Below are positions 23,585 through 34,973 of a stretch of DNA of 64,000 nt, one piece after another; position 1 is the stretch's first letter, and each line of letters starts with the position of its first letter. The position numbers and the translations under genes are program-made. Source of the DNA: Caprella mutica (Eukaryota > Arthropoda > Malacostraca > Amphipoda > Caprellidae); assembly GCA_947561585.1 (NCBI GenBank), contig CANNZV010001030.1, positions 370,350-434,349 on the forward strand. The letters run 5' to 3'. The notes beneath the pieces are model-generated. The model was not told the DNA's origin, did no database searches, and was given only the letters and a program-made list of their open reading frames with translations.

Positions 23585-24410
23585 TAATGTTGATTAATGT
23601 TATTAACTACCTAATTACCTATAACTGTTAATTAATCTTACCTATAGTTACCTACTGGTGGTATCACTACCTTATACCTATCTAGTTACCTACTAGTATT
23701 TACTGTTTATCAATAACTACCTAGTAACCAAAAAGTGATAACCATCAATCTAGTACCTACTGGTAGTTATCACTACTTACCTAGTTACTTATAACGTAGT
23801 ATTTATCAGTACCTACTTAGTTACCTACAACTGTTTCTCAATACCTACCTAGTTATCTACTGGTGTTTATCAATGCCTACCTAGTTGCCTACAACTGCTT
23901 ATCAATACCAATCTAGGATCTAGTTATCTACTAGTATTCATCAATACCTACCCACCTAGTAGGTAACCTAGCTAGTTACCTACTATGTAGTGCTCATAAA
24001 TAATACCTAATTACCTACAACTCTTTGTCAATACCTACCTAGTTATCTACTAGTGTTTATCAATTCCAACCTAGTTACCTACAACTGTTTGTCAATATCT
24101 ACCTAGTTCCCTACTAAATGTTGATCGATTTCTACCTAGTTACCTACTAGTGTTCATCAATCCCTAGCTAGTTACCTACTAGTGTTCATCAATACCTACT
24201 TATTTACCTACAACTGTTTGTCAATACCTACCTAGATACCTACCAGTGTTTATCAATACCTACCAAGTTACCTACTATGGTAGTTTTCAGCAATCCCTAC
24301 CTACTTACCTACTAGTTTTATTCATGAATGCCTACCTAGATACCTACATCTGTTCATCAACAGCTACCTAGTTATATCTACTAGTGTTTATAGATACCTA
24401 CCTAGTTATG
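23585..24410 (+). repeat. Degenerate tandem repeat with CCTACCTAGTTACCTACTAG
   Basis: About 20 diverged units of roughly 35-50 bp built on CCTACCTAGTTACCTAC and GTTTATCAATA. The period varies because of indels, so this is an old array. Confidence 0.85.
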
Positions 24411-24494
24411 ATACGTAAATGAAGCTTGAGAATGAACTTGCTGCAATATGTATCGATATTTTTACCATTAAGATTTGCACCACGACTCAATATA

Positions 24495-25300
24495 TAACTT
24501 TTTCCCGCGTAAAACAGACGAGGGACAGAGAGGGACATCCCGCGTGGGATAGACGTGGGACAGAGAGGGATATCCTGCGTGGGACAGAGAGGGACATCCC
24601 ACGTGTGACAGAGAGGGACATCCCGCGTGGGACAGAGAGAAACATCCTGCGTTGTACAGAGAGGGACATCCCATGTGCGAGAGACGTGGGAAAGAGAGGG
24701 ATTTCCCGCGTGGGACATAGAAAGATATCCCGCGTGGGACAGAGAGGGACATTCCGCGTACTTTTTACCGCGTAAAACAGACGAGGGACAGAAGGATATC
24801 CCGCGTGCGACAGAGAGGGACATCCCGCGTGGGACAGAAAGGGACATCCGACGTGGGACAGAGAGGGACATCCCAGATGGGACAGAGAGGAACATCCCAC
24901 ATGGGAGAGACGTGGGACAGAGAGGGACTTCCCGCGTGGGACATAGAGGGATATTCTGCATGGGACAAAGAGGAACATCCCGCGTACTTTTTACCGCGTA
25001 AAAAAGACGAGGGACAGAGAGGGACATCCCGTGTGGGACAGACGTAAGACAGAGAGGGACATCCTGCGTGGGAAAGAGAGGGACATCCCACGTGGTACAG
25101 ACGTGGGACAGAGAGGGACATCCCACGTGGTACAGAAGTGGGACAGAGAGGGACATCCCGCGTGGGAAAGACGTGGGATGTGAGTGGGATTTAAGACGTG
25201 GGACAGACGAGGGACATCCCACTTGTGCAAGACGTGGGACGTGAGTGGGATTTCAGACGTCTGGAGATTTCTGAAATCCCCTGTCCCTCGCTAGCGAGGG
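24495..25300 (+). repeat. 26-bp satellite with higher-order structure (GGGACAGAGAGGGACATCCC)
   Basis: About 30 units of GGGACAGAGAGGGACATCCC plus CGCGTG. A variant segment (CGCGTAAAACAGACGAGGG) recurs at about 24506, 24767 and 24999, marking higher-order blocks of about 230-260 bp. The array is cut at 25302 by a fold-back element and resumes for about 50 bases after 26374. Long frames on both strands (up to 274 codons) come from the array and are not genes. Confidence 0.9.
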
Positions 25301-25302
25301 AT

Positions 25303-26365
25303 GGGTCTAGGAAAATTGATCGAAAGCAATTGGCCGAAAACAATTTATCAAAAGCAATTGATCGAATGGAAAATTGATCGAAAGGAAAATTGATCGAACG
25401 GAAAATTGGTCGAAAGGAAAATTGGTCGAATGGGAAATTGATCGAAAGTAAAATTGGTCGAATGGAAAATTGATCGAAAGGAAAATTGATCGCACAACAA
25501 TTATTGATCGAAAGGAAAATTGATCGAATAGATCAGCGTCATTTTTTTCTTCCATCTGCGAGTGCAGTAACCGGTGCTTAGATTCCCTTTTTGTTACATT
25601 CTTTGGTAAGTGACTGCACTCACAAAGTACTCACTTAAAACCGACGGTGTTAAGTGACTTAGTTCATGAATCCGTTTTCCTTTCTGACTGCTTCTTCCTA
25701 TCTCTTGTATTTAATTCCCTTTTGCCGTCAGTGACATGGCTTTTTGTTCCGAAACAGACGTTAAACCTATACTAAATTAATAAATTATTTAACTTTCATT
25801 TCACAAGTTATCTAGATTCTAGAACTAAGAAAACTTTAAATTCTTCAAATTATAATATATTTCAAAGCATATAATTCTCTGTTATAGAAAAACAGTTGAT
25901 AGAAGAAATGTTATACATAGATTATTATTATATATTATTATTGTATAAATTATTATTATATAAATCATGGTAACAAGATCTACAAGCTGTAATATATTGC
26001 AAGTAAGTTTCTCTGGTAATCCATGGTTTTAGTTATTAGTGAAAATAAATCCAATATCATTTTCGATCAATTTTGTTTCGGTCAAATTATTCTCCATTCG
26101 ATCAATTGTTGTGCGATCAATTTTCCTTTCGATCAATTTTCCAGTCGACCAATTTCCTTTCGATCAATTTTCCATTCGACTAATTTTCCTATCGATCAAT
26201 TTCCCTTTCGATCAATTTTCTATTTGACCAATTTTCCTTTCGATTAATTTTCCATTCGACCAATTTTCCATTCGATCAATTTTCCATTCGATCAATTTTC
26301 CATTCGATCAATTGCTTTAGATCAATTGTTTTCGTCAATTGCTTTCGATCAATTTTCCGGATCCC
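25303..26365 (+). mobile_element. Fold-back element, GGAAAATTGATCG arm family (copy 1)
   Basis: Exact 9-bp duplications GCGAGGGAT (25294-25302 and 26366-26374) lie within the GGGACA satellite. The left terminus is GGGTCTAGG and the right terminus read inwards is GGGATCCGG. The arms are tandem units of about 16 bp, AAAGGAAAATTGATCG on the left and the inverse on the right. The interior includes a segment shared with 28590-28960 and 35515-35840. There is no transposase. Confidence 0.95.
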
Positions 26366-26419
26366 GCGAGGGATGTCCCCCTCTGTCCCATGGGGGACAG
26401 AGAGGATATGGTTAGCTGG

Positions 26420-27250
26420 GTATTGATAAAAAATATTGATAATTATAATGTAAACCAATTTATTGAATATCTATACGACTGAAAATTTTAGATGATTTAA
26501 AAAAAAATTATAAGAATTTATAATTGTAAATATTAATTGTAGGTAATTATGTAATATTGTATATCTGATAAACTAAGATTCCTAAAATTTATGTTAATGG
26601 TTCATATATGCAATGCATATTTTAATCAGTATTCGTATAATTTTGTGTCACGAGAGGTCGTTGTGTAACATTTGGAGTGTTTTGATTGGTTGACTAAATA
26701 GTCGAAGCTAATTTCTTTGTTAAAAAAAATGTTCAGTAAAAATGAATAAGATCACTAGTGATAGTCAGCTGTGTTTTGGCTAATCCTAGTCGGTTTGCGT
26801 CATTTCCTCTTAAAAGTGTTTGTGTTTCTGTGTAATATTGTTAATTTAAGATAAAGCTTTTCTAATTATTGTACTATTCTGAGTTATTGATGGTTTCATA
26901 CTTACCTGATCATCTTTATTTATTTATTCGGTATTACATTGTACGGTTTACCTCTTGAAATCTGAATTATTGTGCATGGCACAAACATTTCAAGGTAGTA
27001 CACTTATAAAAATGCTACATTTAAAATATCTCTCATGTGAGTGTATGTGATCTCTCTAAACCAAAATTCCATTCATTTCTTTTTTAGAATCTATAAAATT
27101 CTTCGTTGCTGCGATTCTAACGTAATATGAGGAATAAATAGGAATATAATATGTTTAGTCATATTTTATTATTCATTTTATTTCCATATATTATTAACAT
27201 ACATAGAAATAAATATATTCAGTTATATTATTATTTAAAAATTATTCAAA
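26420..27250. other. AT-rich spacer
   Basis: No exon could be supported. An inverted CCAAT box (GATTGGTTGACT) lies near 26680, followed by T-rich sequence, but there is no TATA/initiator pair or coding frame. Confidence 0.4.
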
Positions 27251-27254
27251 TATT

Positions 27255-27370
27255 CCTCACGGCGAATCTTCCTAATGGCGAATTTTTCATCGTCGAATAT
27301 TCCGGCGGTGAAAATTCCAGCGGCGAAAATTCCGACGGCGAAATTTCCCATGGCGAATTCTCCTGTCAGC
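27255..27370. mobile_element. Solo fold-back arm (GGCGAAAATTCC units)
   Basis: About six units of GCGGCGAAAATTCC and variants end in CCTGTCAGC, which read inwards is GCTGACAGG, close to GGTGACAGG at 60973. The left edge (CTCACGG) also resembles a terminus but no inverted arm exists. Flanks TCAAATATT and TCAAAAATA agree at 7 of 9 positions, which is not conclusive. Confidence 0.5.
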
Positions 27371-28589
27371 GTCAAAAATACCGCTGGTGTAAAAAAAAAA
27401 TTCGGACCGTTATACACTTTTACGAAGTCAAAATACCAAATTAAAAATACAATAAAAATAACAAGAAGTACGTAGTTTTTGCAATTGATGTATTTAGCGG
27501 GTCTAGGAAAATTGGTCGAAAGCAATTGACCAAAAGCAATTTATTGAAAGCAATTGACCGAATGGAAAATTGATCGAAAGGAAATTTGATCGAAAGGAAA
27601 ATTGGTCGAATGGAAAATTGATCGAATGGAAAATTGATCGAATGGAAAAATTGGTCGAATGGAAAATTGGTCGAATGGAAAATTGATCGCACAACAATTA
27701 TTGATCGAATGGATCAGCTACTAAACACAAAGCAAATATAAATACGTATTGACAACAAAACAAAAGTTGCAGATTATTTGAAATTCTAGTATTTTACATT
27801 ATTTGATACTTGATGTATCCTTATCCTTTGTTTTTATATATACTTATCTATCATTTCTAATGTCTTTCCATACAGTTTTTAACCAACAATGTCTTCCTCA
27901 ATATTTAATATGACTTTTGTTTTTGCTCTTCACATAGGCTTCAGTTACTGTGAGTTACCCAGGGGCTCTATCCTGAAGCTCTCTGTAGTTGTTGCAACCC
28001 GATTATTGCATAATTAATTAACAAAAACTAATTATTAATAATCAATTACAACCACTACAGTAATTTCATTTCAAATCATTATCCTAGCATATTGACGCAG
28101 CAAACACCAATCTTGGCTACATAGCGATAACAGATTGTTACGCACGAAGGAAGTACCAAAGATTATCACTGCAGCGATACCTCACTCGAGAACTACTCGA
28201 ACCAAAACTACGGACCAATTTGACTCAAGACATAAGCTGAGTACAATAGGAATAAATAGATAAAAATTAACTCTTGTTTGATTGTCACATTTATTAATTC
28301 ATCATTTGTTTATGTATTAATTAGAACTGGAAAAGAAGAAAATAAGAGGATAGGCTATATATAGATAAGTAATAATTAAGTAAGATAAGTGTGTGGCTTA
28401 GAAGTGGATATAATAAAGCACTTTCTAAGACCAAAAAAACACACATTGGAAAAATCTTACATAGTGAATGGAAGAGAAGGGAAGGCAATGGCGTTCCTTA
28501 GGCCCCAAACTATTGTAATTCGGATTACGTATTGTCTTTTTTTTTATTTGCATATCACGTTCAATCAATTTTTTTTAACGATAATTACA

Positions 28590-28965
28590 GTTTTAGAGGA
28601 TAGCGCTAGGTTTATGCTCTTCAACTACAAGGTCTTAAGCGGGCCATTCACGGTCAGTCAGGCCTTAAGGAATTCCTTATATTGTATGTTAGATAGGCTC
28701 GTGTGATTATTTACTATCACTTCATTTTCCTCTTCCAGTGTGAGTGCAGCAACCGGTGCTTGTGTCCCTTTTCATTACGTTCCTGGGTAAGTCACGGAAT
28801 AGCTTTTCTGTATCCATGAGTATTGTCACAGACGGTGTTAAGTAACTTTGTTGATGTAGCCACTTTCTTTTCTGACTGCTTCTTCCTGCCCCTTGTATTT
28901 AATTCCCCTTTGACGTCAGTGACATGGCTATTGGGGTCCGAAACAGAAGTTAAACTTACACCAAC
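28590..28965 (+). repeat. Dispersed segment shared by three elements
   Basis: The order GCAACCGGTGCTTGTGTCCC, then ACGGTGTTAAGTAACTTTG, TTTTCTGACTGCTTCTTCC, CCTTGTATTTAATTCCC and GGTCCGAAACAGAAGTTAAAC also occurs at 25555-25790 and, more diverged, at 35640-35840. In the first two copies it is the interior of the AAAATTGATCG fold-back. In the third it lies inside a different, long-TIR element. Confidence 0.8.
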
Positions 28966-29530
28966 TTAATAAATTATTTATTAATCTTTCATTTCACAAG
29001 TTATCTAGAACTAAGAAAACTTAAAGCTCTCCAAATTATGATATATTTCAAAGCTTGCGTAAATCAAAAGAGTTGATTCAAGAAATGTTACATATAGATT
29101 ATTATTATACATTATTATTGGTACACGGAAAACTGCCAGGCGGAAAACTGCCAGTCACTTATTGGCAATTTAATGAGTTTAGTCAATAATAACATTAAAT
29201 TTATAAAAAAGCCGTCGCCTTTCGTTAAGGAGTTAAAGGGATATTCATTTTTACAAAATAAAAATAGTAGTTTTATGTAAACAAATTGATTAGAAAAATA
29301 TATAAAATACATAATAAATAAATAATACATAAATAATCGATTACAATATAGAAATTGAAAATATAACCTTTCTTATGAAATAATAAGAGAAAAAACAATT
29401 ATTATTGTATTAGAGACAGAGTAAATTTCATTGTTTACACAACGCGTCTTTACATTATCAGTTCATAACAGGTTTAATGTCTAATTAGTTCTTTTTGCGT
29501 TTATTAATTGAGAATAGAACAAGTCTTGAA

Positions 29531-29951
29531 CCCTGCAAACAATTCCATATTGCATACACATGCTTACCATGTGGTTTAATGGTTTTAATGTGACAATACA
29601 GTATAAATATGTGTTATCCACATTAAACCAATCTAACCCTAATAAAAACACATAATTAACATGTGGTTATGCCATTTTAAAACCATATCAAATAGAGATT
29701 GTATACACAACATCATATCCACATTAAATCACCATAATTTTAATAGGTGTTTACCAAGTGTTATTTACCACATTCATAGCAACATGTTAAATACCATACT
29801 TATAACATATGGTAACCACATATAATTTACCATATTACCACGTAAAACATCTTGTAATAAATATGGTATCCATTTCAAAAAATATGCATAGTATACACAT
29901 GATTTAAATGTGTAAGTGCCACATGGTACACACATGGAATTGTTTGCAGGG
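29531..29951. mobile_element. MITE with TIR CCCTGCAAACAATTCCAT
   Basis: Perfect 18-bp inverted termini CCCTGCAAACAATTCCAT. The interior is built from loosely repeated CCACAT/ATGTGG and CATGGTAACCACA-like phrases. No clear target duplication. Unclassified. Confidence 0.8.
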
Positions 29952-30659
29952 AAGCTAAATATTCACTTGTACTCACAATAAAACAACTTTGATCGATGTT
30001 CGTGAAATATTTAGAATTTGCAACCCATCATCTATGATTATTAAATTGATATTACCTACTAAATTCTCTTACAATTTCACTCGATCGAATTGGATTGCAT
30101 ATTAATTAATAATACTTTTTACATATGAATGAAAATTGTTAAAATTAATGTGTTGTGTTAATGACACATGGAGAATAAAAATATAAATGTAATACCTATT
30201 TAACATACATATAAGTTGATTTAACATTTACTTAATTCATTGTATAATTTGAATTATATTATTGTGAGAATATCTAATTATCTAGTATTCACAAATCAGT
30301 ACACAGAGTTTAACGCTTGCTTCGGAACCAAAGGCTATATTGCTGACGTCAATAGGAAATTAAAAACAAGAGACTAAAAACGTAACTGAACCTGTTTTTA
30401 AAATTTATGTAACTTAAAATAAGTTAAAAATAGTAATTATAAAATCTTTATGTGTACTGAAGTTTGGTTTATTGAGTGTTTAACAAAGTAAATTTGTTGA
30501 AGTATTATTTTTCTTTGAATATTATTTAAGTATTCCAATATCTATTTAGTTATTACTGTAAAAATGAATGTCCACCTTAATGAAGGACTAACATGCCGTT
30601 TTTTATAATTTAAAATGTGTTTATAACAAGAGAATATTTCAGAAGGTCAATAAATATAC

Positions 30660-31121
30660 ATGTATTGCCAATCAATAATCATTTTTAGCAAAACTTTTAA
30701 TATTCATTTGCAACCGCTGAGAGTTTTAATCAATAACATTTTAAGAACAATTTTAAACGTGAGAAGGGATGAAAATAACATCCTTACTATGGTTTTAAAT
30801 GAAATGTATATAAATCTGAAACTTTTAAAATTTGACGATGTCGCAGACTACTTTTTAATGAAATTTTTACGTAGAGCAATATATAACGAGCCTCATCTTT
30901 TAAATAAATATTTTACGGACTTCATCCCTTCTCACGAGCATAACACTAGAACAAATAGGTTTTATCTTCCTCCAATTCGAATAGAATTGGAGCGAAATTT
31001 TACTATTTTTAGATCCATAGAACTGTACAATAAACTTCCTTCTATTTTAACAGAACCAATGTCAGATTATAAATTTAAGAAGCAATTTAAAGAATATTGT
31101 TTTAGTAAATATAGTTCTTAG
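30660..31121 (+). pseudogene. C-terminal end of a LINE reverse transcriptase, 5'-truncated
   Basis: An open stretch of 153 codons ends at a natural stop. The end of the frame contains HEHNTRTNRFYLPPIRIELE and FRSIELYNKLPSILTE then FKKQFKEY, the hallmark C-terminus of Jockey/CR1/L2-like RTs (HNTR...LP.....R..F...S..LYN.LP). Upstream of 30660 no RT core is found, so this is a 5'-truncated copy. The 3' tail runs to AATAAATAAATAAAAATAAA at 31260-31279 and touches the fold-back arm at about 31280. The intact frame suggests it is younger than the other LINE pieces here. Confidence 0.85.
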
Positions 31122-31774
31122 TTTTTTATTGTTTGTAGATTTTTAATTAGGTTTCACAAGTTTTAACTTTCACGGAACCTTAGCTGCAATTAATTTGTAT
31201 TTTTGTTTGAATTGTGTATTTTTTTCATTTTACTCTGTATATATTGTGTAAGCTCAAATAAATAAATAAAAATAAAAAGTGACTGGCAGTTTTCCGCCAG
31301 GCAATTTTCCGGACACCATTATTATTATATAAATTATTATTTTTATGCATAAATCATGGTAACAAGATATACTAGCTGTAATATATTGCTAATAAGTTTT
31401 TCTGGTAATCCATGGTTTTAGTTATCGTCAATTGGTGTAAATCGATCAATAAATTATCATTTTCGATCAATAATTGTTGTTCGACCAATTTTCCATTCGA
31501 CCAATTTTCCATTCGATCAATTTTCCTTTCGATCAATTTTCCATTCGATCAATTTTCCTTTCGATCAATTTTCCATTCGATCAATTTTCCTTTCGATCAA
31601 TTTTCCATTCGATCAATTTTCCATTCGATCAATTTTCCTTTCGATCAATTTTCCTTTCGATCAATTTTCCATTCGGTCAATTGCTTTCGATCAATATTCC
31701 GGATCCCGATTTATGTTACTAATGAATTCTGTTTAATATTTTAACAGCAACAACTATACCTTTTCCAATTGAAG

Positions 31775-32840
31775 TTCCTCCAAGTGAAATATAACTTCAT
31801 CAAAGTGAAAAAACATTTCATCAAAGTGAAATAGCATTTCATCAAAGTGAAATAGCATTTCATCAAAGTGAAATAGCATTTCATCAAAGTGAAATATCAT
31901 TTCATCAAAGAGAAAAAACATTTCATCAAAGTGAAATAGCATTTCATCAAAGTGAAAAAACATTTCATCAAAGTGAAATAGCATTTCATCAAAGTGAAAT
32001 ATCATTTCATCAAAGAGAAAAAACATTTCATCAAAGTGAAATAGCATTTCATCAAAGTGAAATATAATTTCATCAAAGTGAAAAAACATTTCATCAAAGT
32101 GAAATAGCATTTCATCAAAGTGAAATAGCATTTCATCAAAGTGAAATAGCATTTCATCAAAGTGAAATAGCATTTCATCAAAGTGAAATAGCATTTCATC
32201 AAAGTGAAATATCATTTCATCAAAGAGAAAAAACATTTCATCAAAGTGAAATAGCATTTCATCAAAGTGAAATATAATTTCATCAAAGTGAAAAAACATT
32301 TCATCAAAGTGAAATAGCATTTCATCAAAGTGAAATAGCATTTCATCAAAGTGAAATAGCATTTCATCAAAGTGAAATAGCATTTCATCAAAGTGAAATA
32401 TCATTTCATCAAAGAGAAAAAACATTTCATCAAAGTGAAATAGCATTTCATCAAAGTGAAATATAATTTCATCAGAGTGAAAAAACATTTCATCAAAGTG
32501 AAATATAACTTCATCAAAGTGAAATATAACTTCATCAAAGTGAAATATAATTTCATCAAAGTGAAAAAACATTTCATCAAAGTGAAATAGCATTTCATCA
32601 AAGTGAAATATCATTTCATCAAAGTGAAATAGCATTTCATCAAAGTGAAATATAACTTCATCAAAGTGAAATATAACTTCATCAAAGTGAAATAGCATTT
32701 CATCGAAGTGAAATATAACTTCATCAAAGTGAAATATAATTTCATCAAAGTGAAAAAACATTTCATCAAAGTGAAAAAACATTTCATCAAAGTGAAATAT
32801 AATTTCATCAAAGTGAAATAGCGTTTCCTCCAAATGAAAT
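31775..32840 (-). repeat. 21-bp satellite (TTTCATCAAAGTGAAATAGCA)
   Basis: About 50 near-perfect 21-bp units, many identical, in higher-order blocks marked by CAAAGAGAAAAAACA variants at about 31905, 32015, 32220 and 32410. As 21 is a multiple of three, the minus strand reads as 363 codons of an HFDEMLF heptamer. That frame is a satellite translation, not evidence for a protein. Confidence 0.93.
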
Positions 32841-33011
32841 ATCATTTCAGCAGAATATAAATCGAATTAATACGCAGTCAATTAAATTTATTACGTGAAA
32901 TTTATTTAAATGAAATCTATTTACATGAAATTTATTTACATGAAATTTATTTACATGAAATTTAGTCACATATAAATTTATTTACATGAAATTTATCTAC
33001 ATATAAATTTA

Positions 33012-33966
33012 GGTTCTAGGTATATTCCACCCCGCTATATCCCACCACTGTAAATTCCACCGCGGTATATTCCACCCCAGTTAAATTCCACCCCTGTGAC
33101 AATGCTCATTTGGGTGACAATAGAAATCCAAAGATTTTAGTTTTAGATGGCCATTTGTTTAATAATTCGTACCGATGAAAAAATAATTCAGACGATATCC
33201 TGAGACATTTGGACAATATTTAGAGGTAGCTCAAGTCAATTGAAATTGTATCCTAATAAAATTATAAATATTCTAAATATGGTAGTTTTTTTCAAAGTAT
33301 ACGTGTTGAAAAAGTTAATATCAATACCTTCCATGAAACTGCACATGTGCTCTTACAACAATGGTTGTATGAGGTATGGAAAGAATCGATTAGCAGAGAC
33401 AACCCATTCAATGTTTTCGCTCTTTGCTTATAAGTTGTTGTTTTGGATTCTAAGACCAAATTCCCCGTGATCAAAATCTCTCAATGTGAAAAAAGACAAT
33501 AATCTCCCAGTCTTGTAACCCTGTGCAATAACCCTCCCCCCCCCCCCCCCATCCCCATCAAGAAAATCCTGGTTAAGAAAACATGTAAAAAGAGCCTTCG
33601 GTCAAAAACCACAACTTTTACAAGAAGTTAAAATTCCAAATTCCAAATGAAATAAATAAACAATAAATACTCTATGACCTCATCTTACAATTAATATCGC
33701 TGTTGTGTTGGCGATAGTGTAAAAAATCAGCTTGAGATTGAAAATCTAAATACCTGAACTGATAAATGCGTTCAAACAATCTTTCTTTCTGCTGTTTTGT
33801 CACATTTGTAGTGAAAAATTTAATTTTTGTGATTAGCCAGCAAAATGTATAATTTGATACAGTGAAAATGCAAGTTACTTAGCATTACATATAATATTAA
33901 TGAATGACTAATATTAATGACTAAACAAACCTAACCCGTAAAGTGGGGTGGAATATACCGGTCACC
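33012..33966 (+). mobile_element. Fold-back element, TATATTCCACCCC arm family
   Basis: The left terminus is GGTTCTAGG and the right terminus read inwards is GGTGACCGG. Target duplications ATAAATTTA (33003-33011) and ATAAATCTA (33967-33975) match at 8 of 9. The left arm has about five TATATTCCACCCC-type units; the right arm is reduced to one. It is inserted in the loop of the 31752-34749 element. Positions 33115-33240 share an inverted similarity with 38165-38290. Confidence 0.88.
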
Positions 33967-34814
33967 ATAAATCTATTTACATGAATTTTATTTGCATGAA
34001 ATTTATTTACATGAAATTTATTTACATGAAATTTATTTACATGAAATTTATTTACATGAAATTTATTTACTATTTACATGAAATTTATTTACATGAATTT
34101 ATTTTCATTTAGTCTTTGCAATATTTTTTTATATATATTTAATTTTACATATTTTTCAAGTTTACTTATATACTACCCCAATAATTTTAGTGCGGGTATT
34201 AATAGTAAAAGAAAAAATATATAAAATTATAATAAATAAAATTTATGAAAAATGTATCAAAAATAATTACTAAAAAAATTAATGAAAAATTATGTAACAA
34301 TTCTATGTGAATTTTTTTATGTAATTAAATTTCATGTAAATAAATTTCATGTAAATAAATATCATGTAAATAAATTTCATGTAAATAAATTTCATGTAAA
34401 TGAATTTCATGTAAATGAATTTCACGTAATAAATTTATTTGACTGCGTATTAATTCGATTTATATTCTGCTGAAATGATATTTCATTTGGAGGAAACGCT
34501 ATTTCACTTTGATGAAATGATATTTCACTTTGATGAAATGATATTTCACTTTGATGAAATGATATTTCACTTTGATGAAATTATATTTCACTTTGATGGA
34601 ATTATATTTCAATTTGATGGAATGATATTTCACTTTTATGGAATTATATTTCACTTTGATGGAATTATATTTCAATTTGATGGAATGATATTTCACTTTG
34701 ATGAAATGTTATTTCATTTGGAGGAACTTCAATTGGAAAAGGTATAGTTATAGCTTACATTAATTTGTTAGTAATAACTAATGTTAAAATATATTAATAG
34801 CAATAACTAATGCT

Positions 34815-34970
34815 AAAAATATTTAATTCGAATAACTCGTTTTCTATGTGTCTAATCGAAAAAATGCCATGAAACAAAAACGATAGGGAATTCAATTTTA
34901 TTAGAGGTACGAAGTTTCAGAACCATAGCTTCATTAATAAAAAAGTTTTAAAAAATCATGATCGGTCCCC
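34815..34970. repeat. Dispersed repeat, left part of an insertion target
   Basis: Inverted match to 8235-8310 (AACTCGTTTTCTATGTG and AAATGCCA...AAACGATAG). The other half lies at 37744-37905, on the far side of the long-TIR element. Confidence 0.7.
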
Positions 34971-34973
34971 TAA

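Larger units (their letters stand above)
29120..31317. mobile_element. Fold-back element, GGAAAACTGCCAGGC arm family, carrying a LINE and a MITE
   Basis: Exact 9-bp duplications ATTATTATT (29111-29119 and 31318-31326). The left terminus is GGTACACGG and the right terminus read inwards is GGTGTCCGG. Both ends contain GGCGGAAAACTGCCAGTCAC. The arms are very short (two units). The interior holds a MITE (29531-29951) and a 5'-truncated LINE end (30660-31279) that directly abuts the right arm. Confidence 0.88.
27499..31707 (+). mobile_element. Fold-back element, GGAAAATTGATCG arm family (copy 2), with nested insertions
   Basis: The left terminus GGGTCTAGG (27499) and right terminus GGGATCCGG (ending 31707, inverted) are identical to copy 1, with the same AAAATTGATCG arms (27508-27715 and about 31440-31690). 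The interior carries the shared segment at 28590-28960. A second fold-back element (29120-31317) is inserted with exact TSDs. Flanks GTATTTAGC and GATTTATGT do not match, so the two ends may come from different copies or the locus has rearranged. Confidence 0.88.
31752..34749. mobile_element. Large fold-back element with TTCATCAAAGTGAAATA arms
   Basis: The left end AACTATACCTTTTCCAATTG and the right end are exact inverse copies, continuing as GAAGTTCCTCC. The left arm (31775-32840) and right arm (34485-34735) are the same 21-bp satellite, inverted and of very different length. Inside, AATATAAATCGAATTAATAC and the TTTACATGAAATTTA repeats are also inverted (32855-33005 and 33970-34460). The loop contains the fold-back at 33012-33966. 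Its termini do not fit the GGKNNHMGG pattern and no target duplication is clear. Confidence 0.82.

Noticed and set aside
24398..25230. Long overlapping frames up to 274 codons with VPLCPT/SLSHAGCP repeats
   Set aside because: They are translations of the 26-bp GGGACAGAGAGGGACATCCC satellite, open in several frames on both strands; there is no unique sequence, promoter or splice site.
31754..32845. A 363-codon open frame on the minus strand made of HFDEMLF-type heptamers
   Set aside because: It is the translation of a 21-bp satellite arm of a fold-back element. 21 is a multiple of three, the other strand and shifted frames are also partly open, and the inverted arm at 34475-34747 reads the same way.
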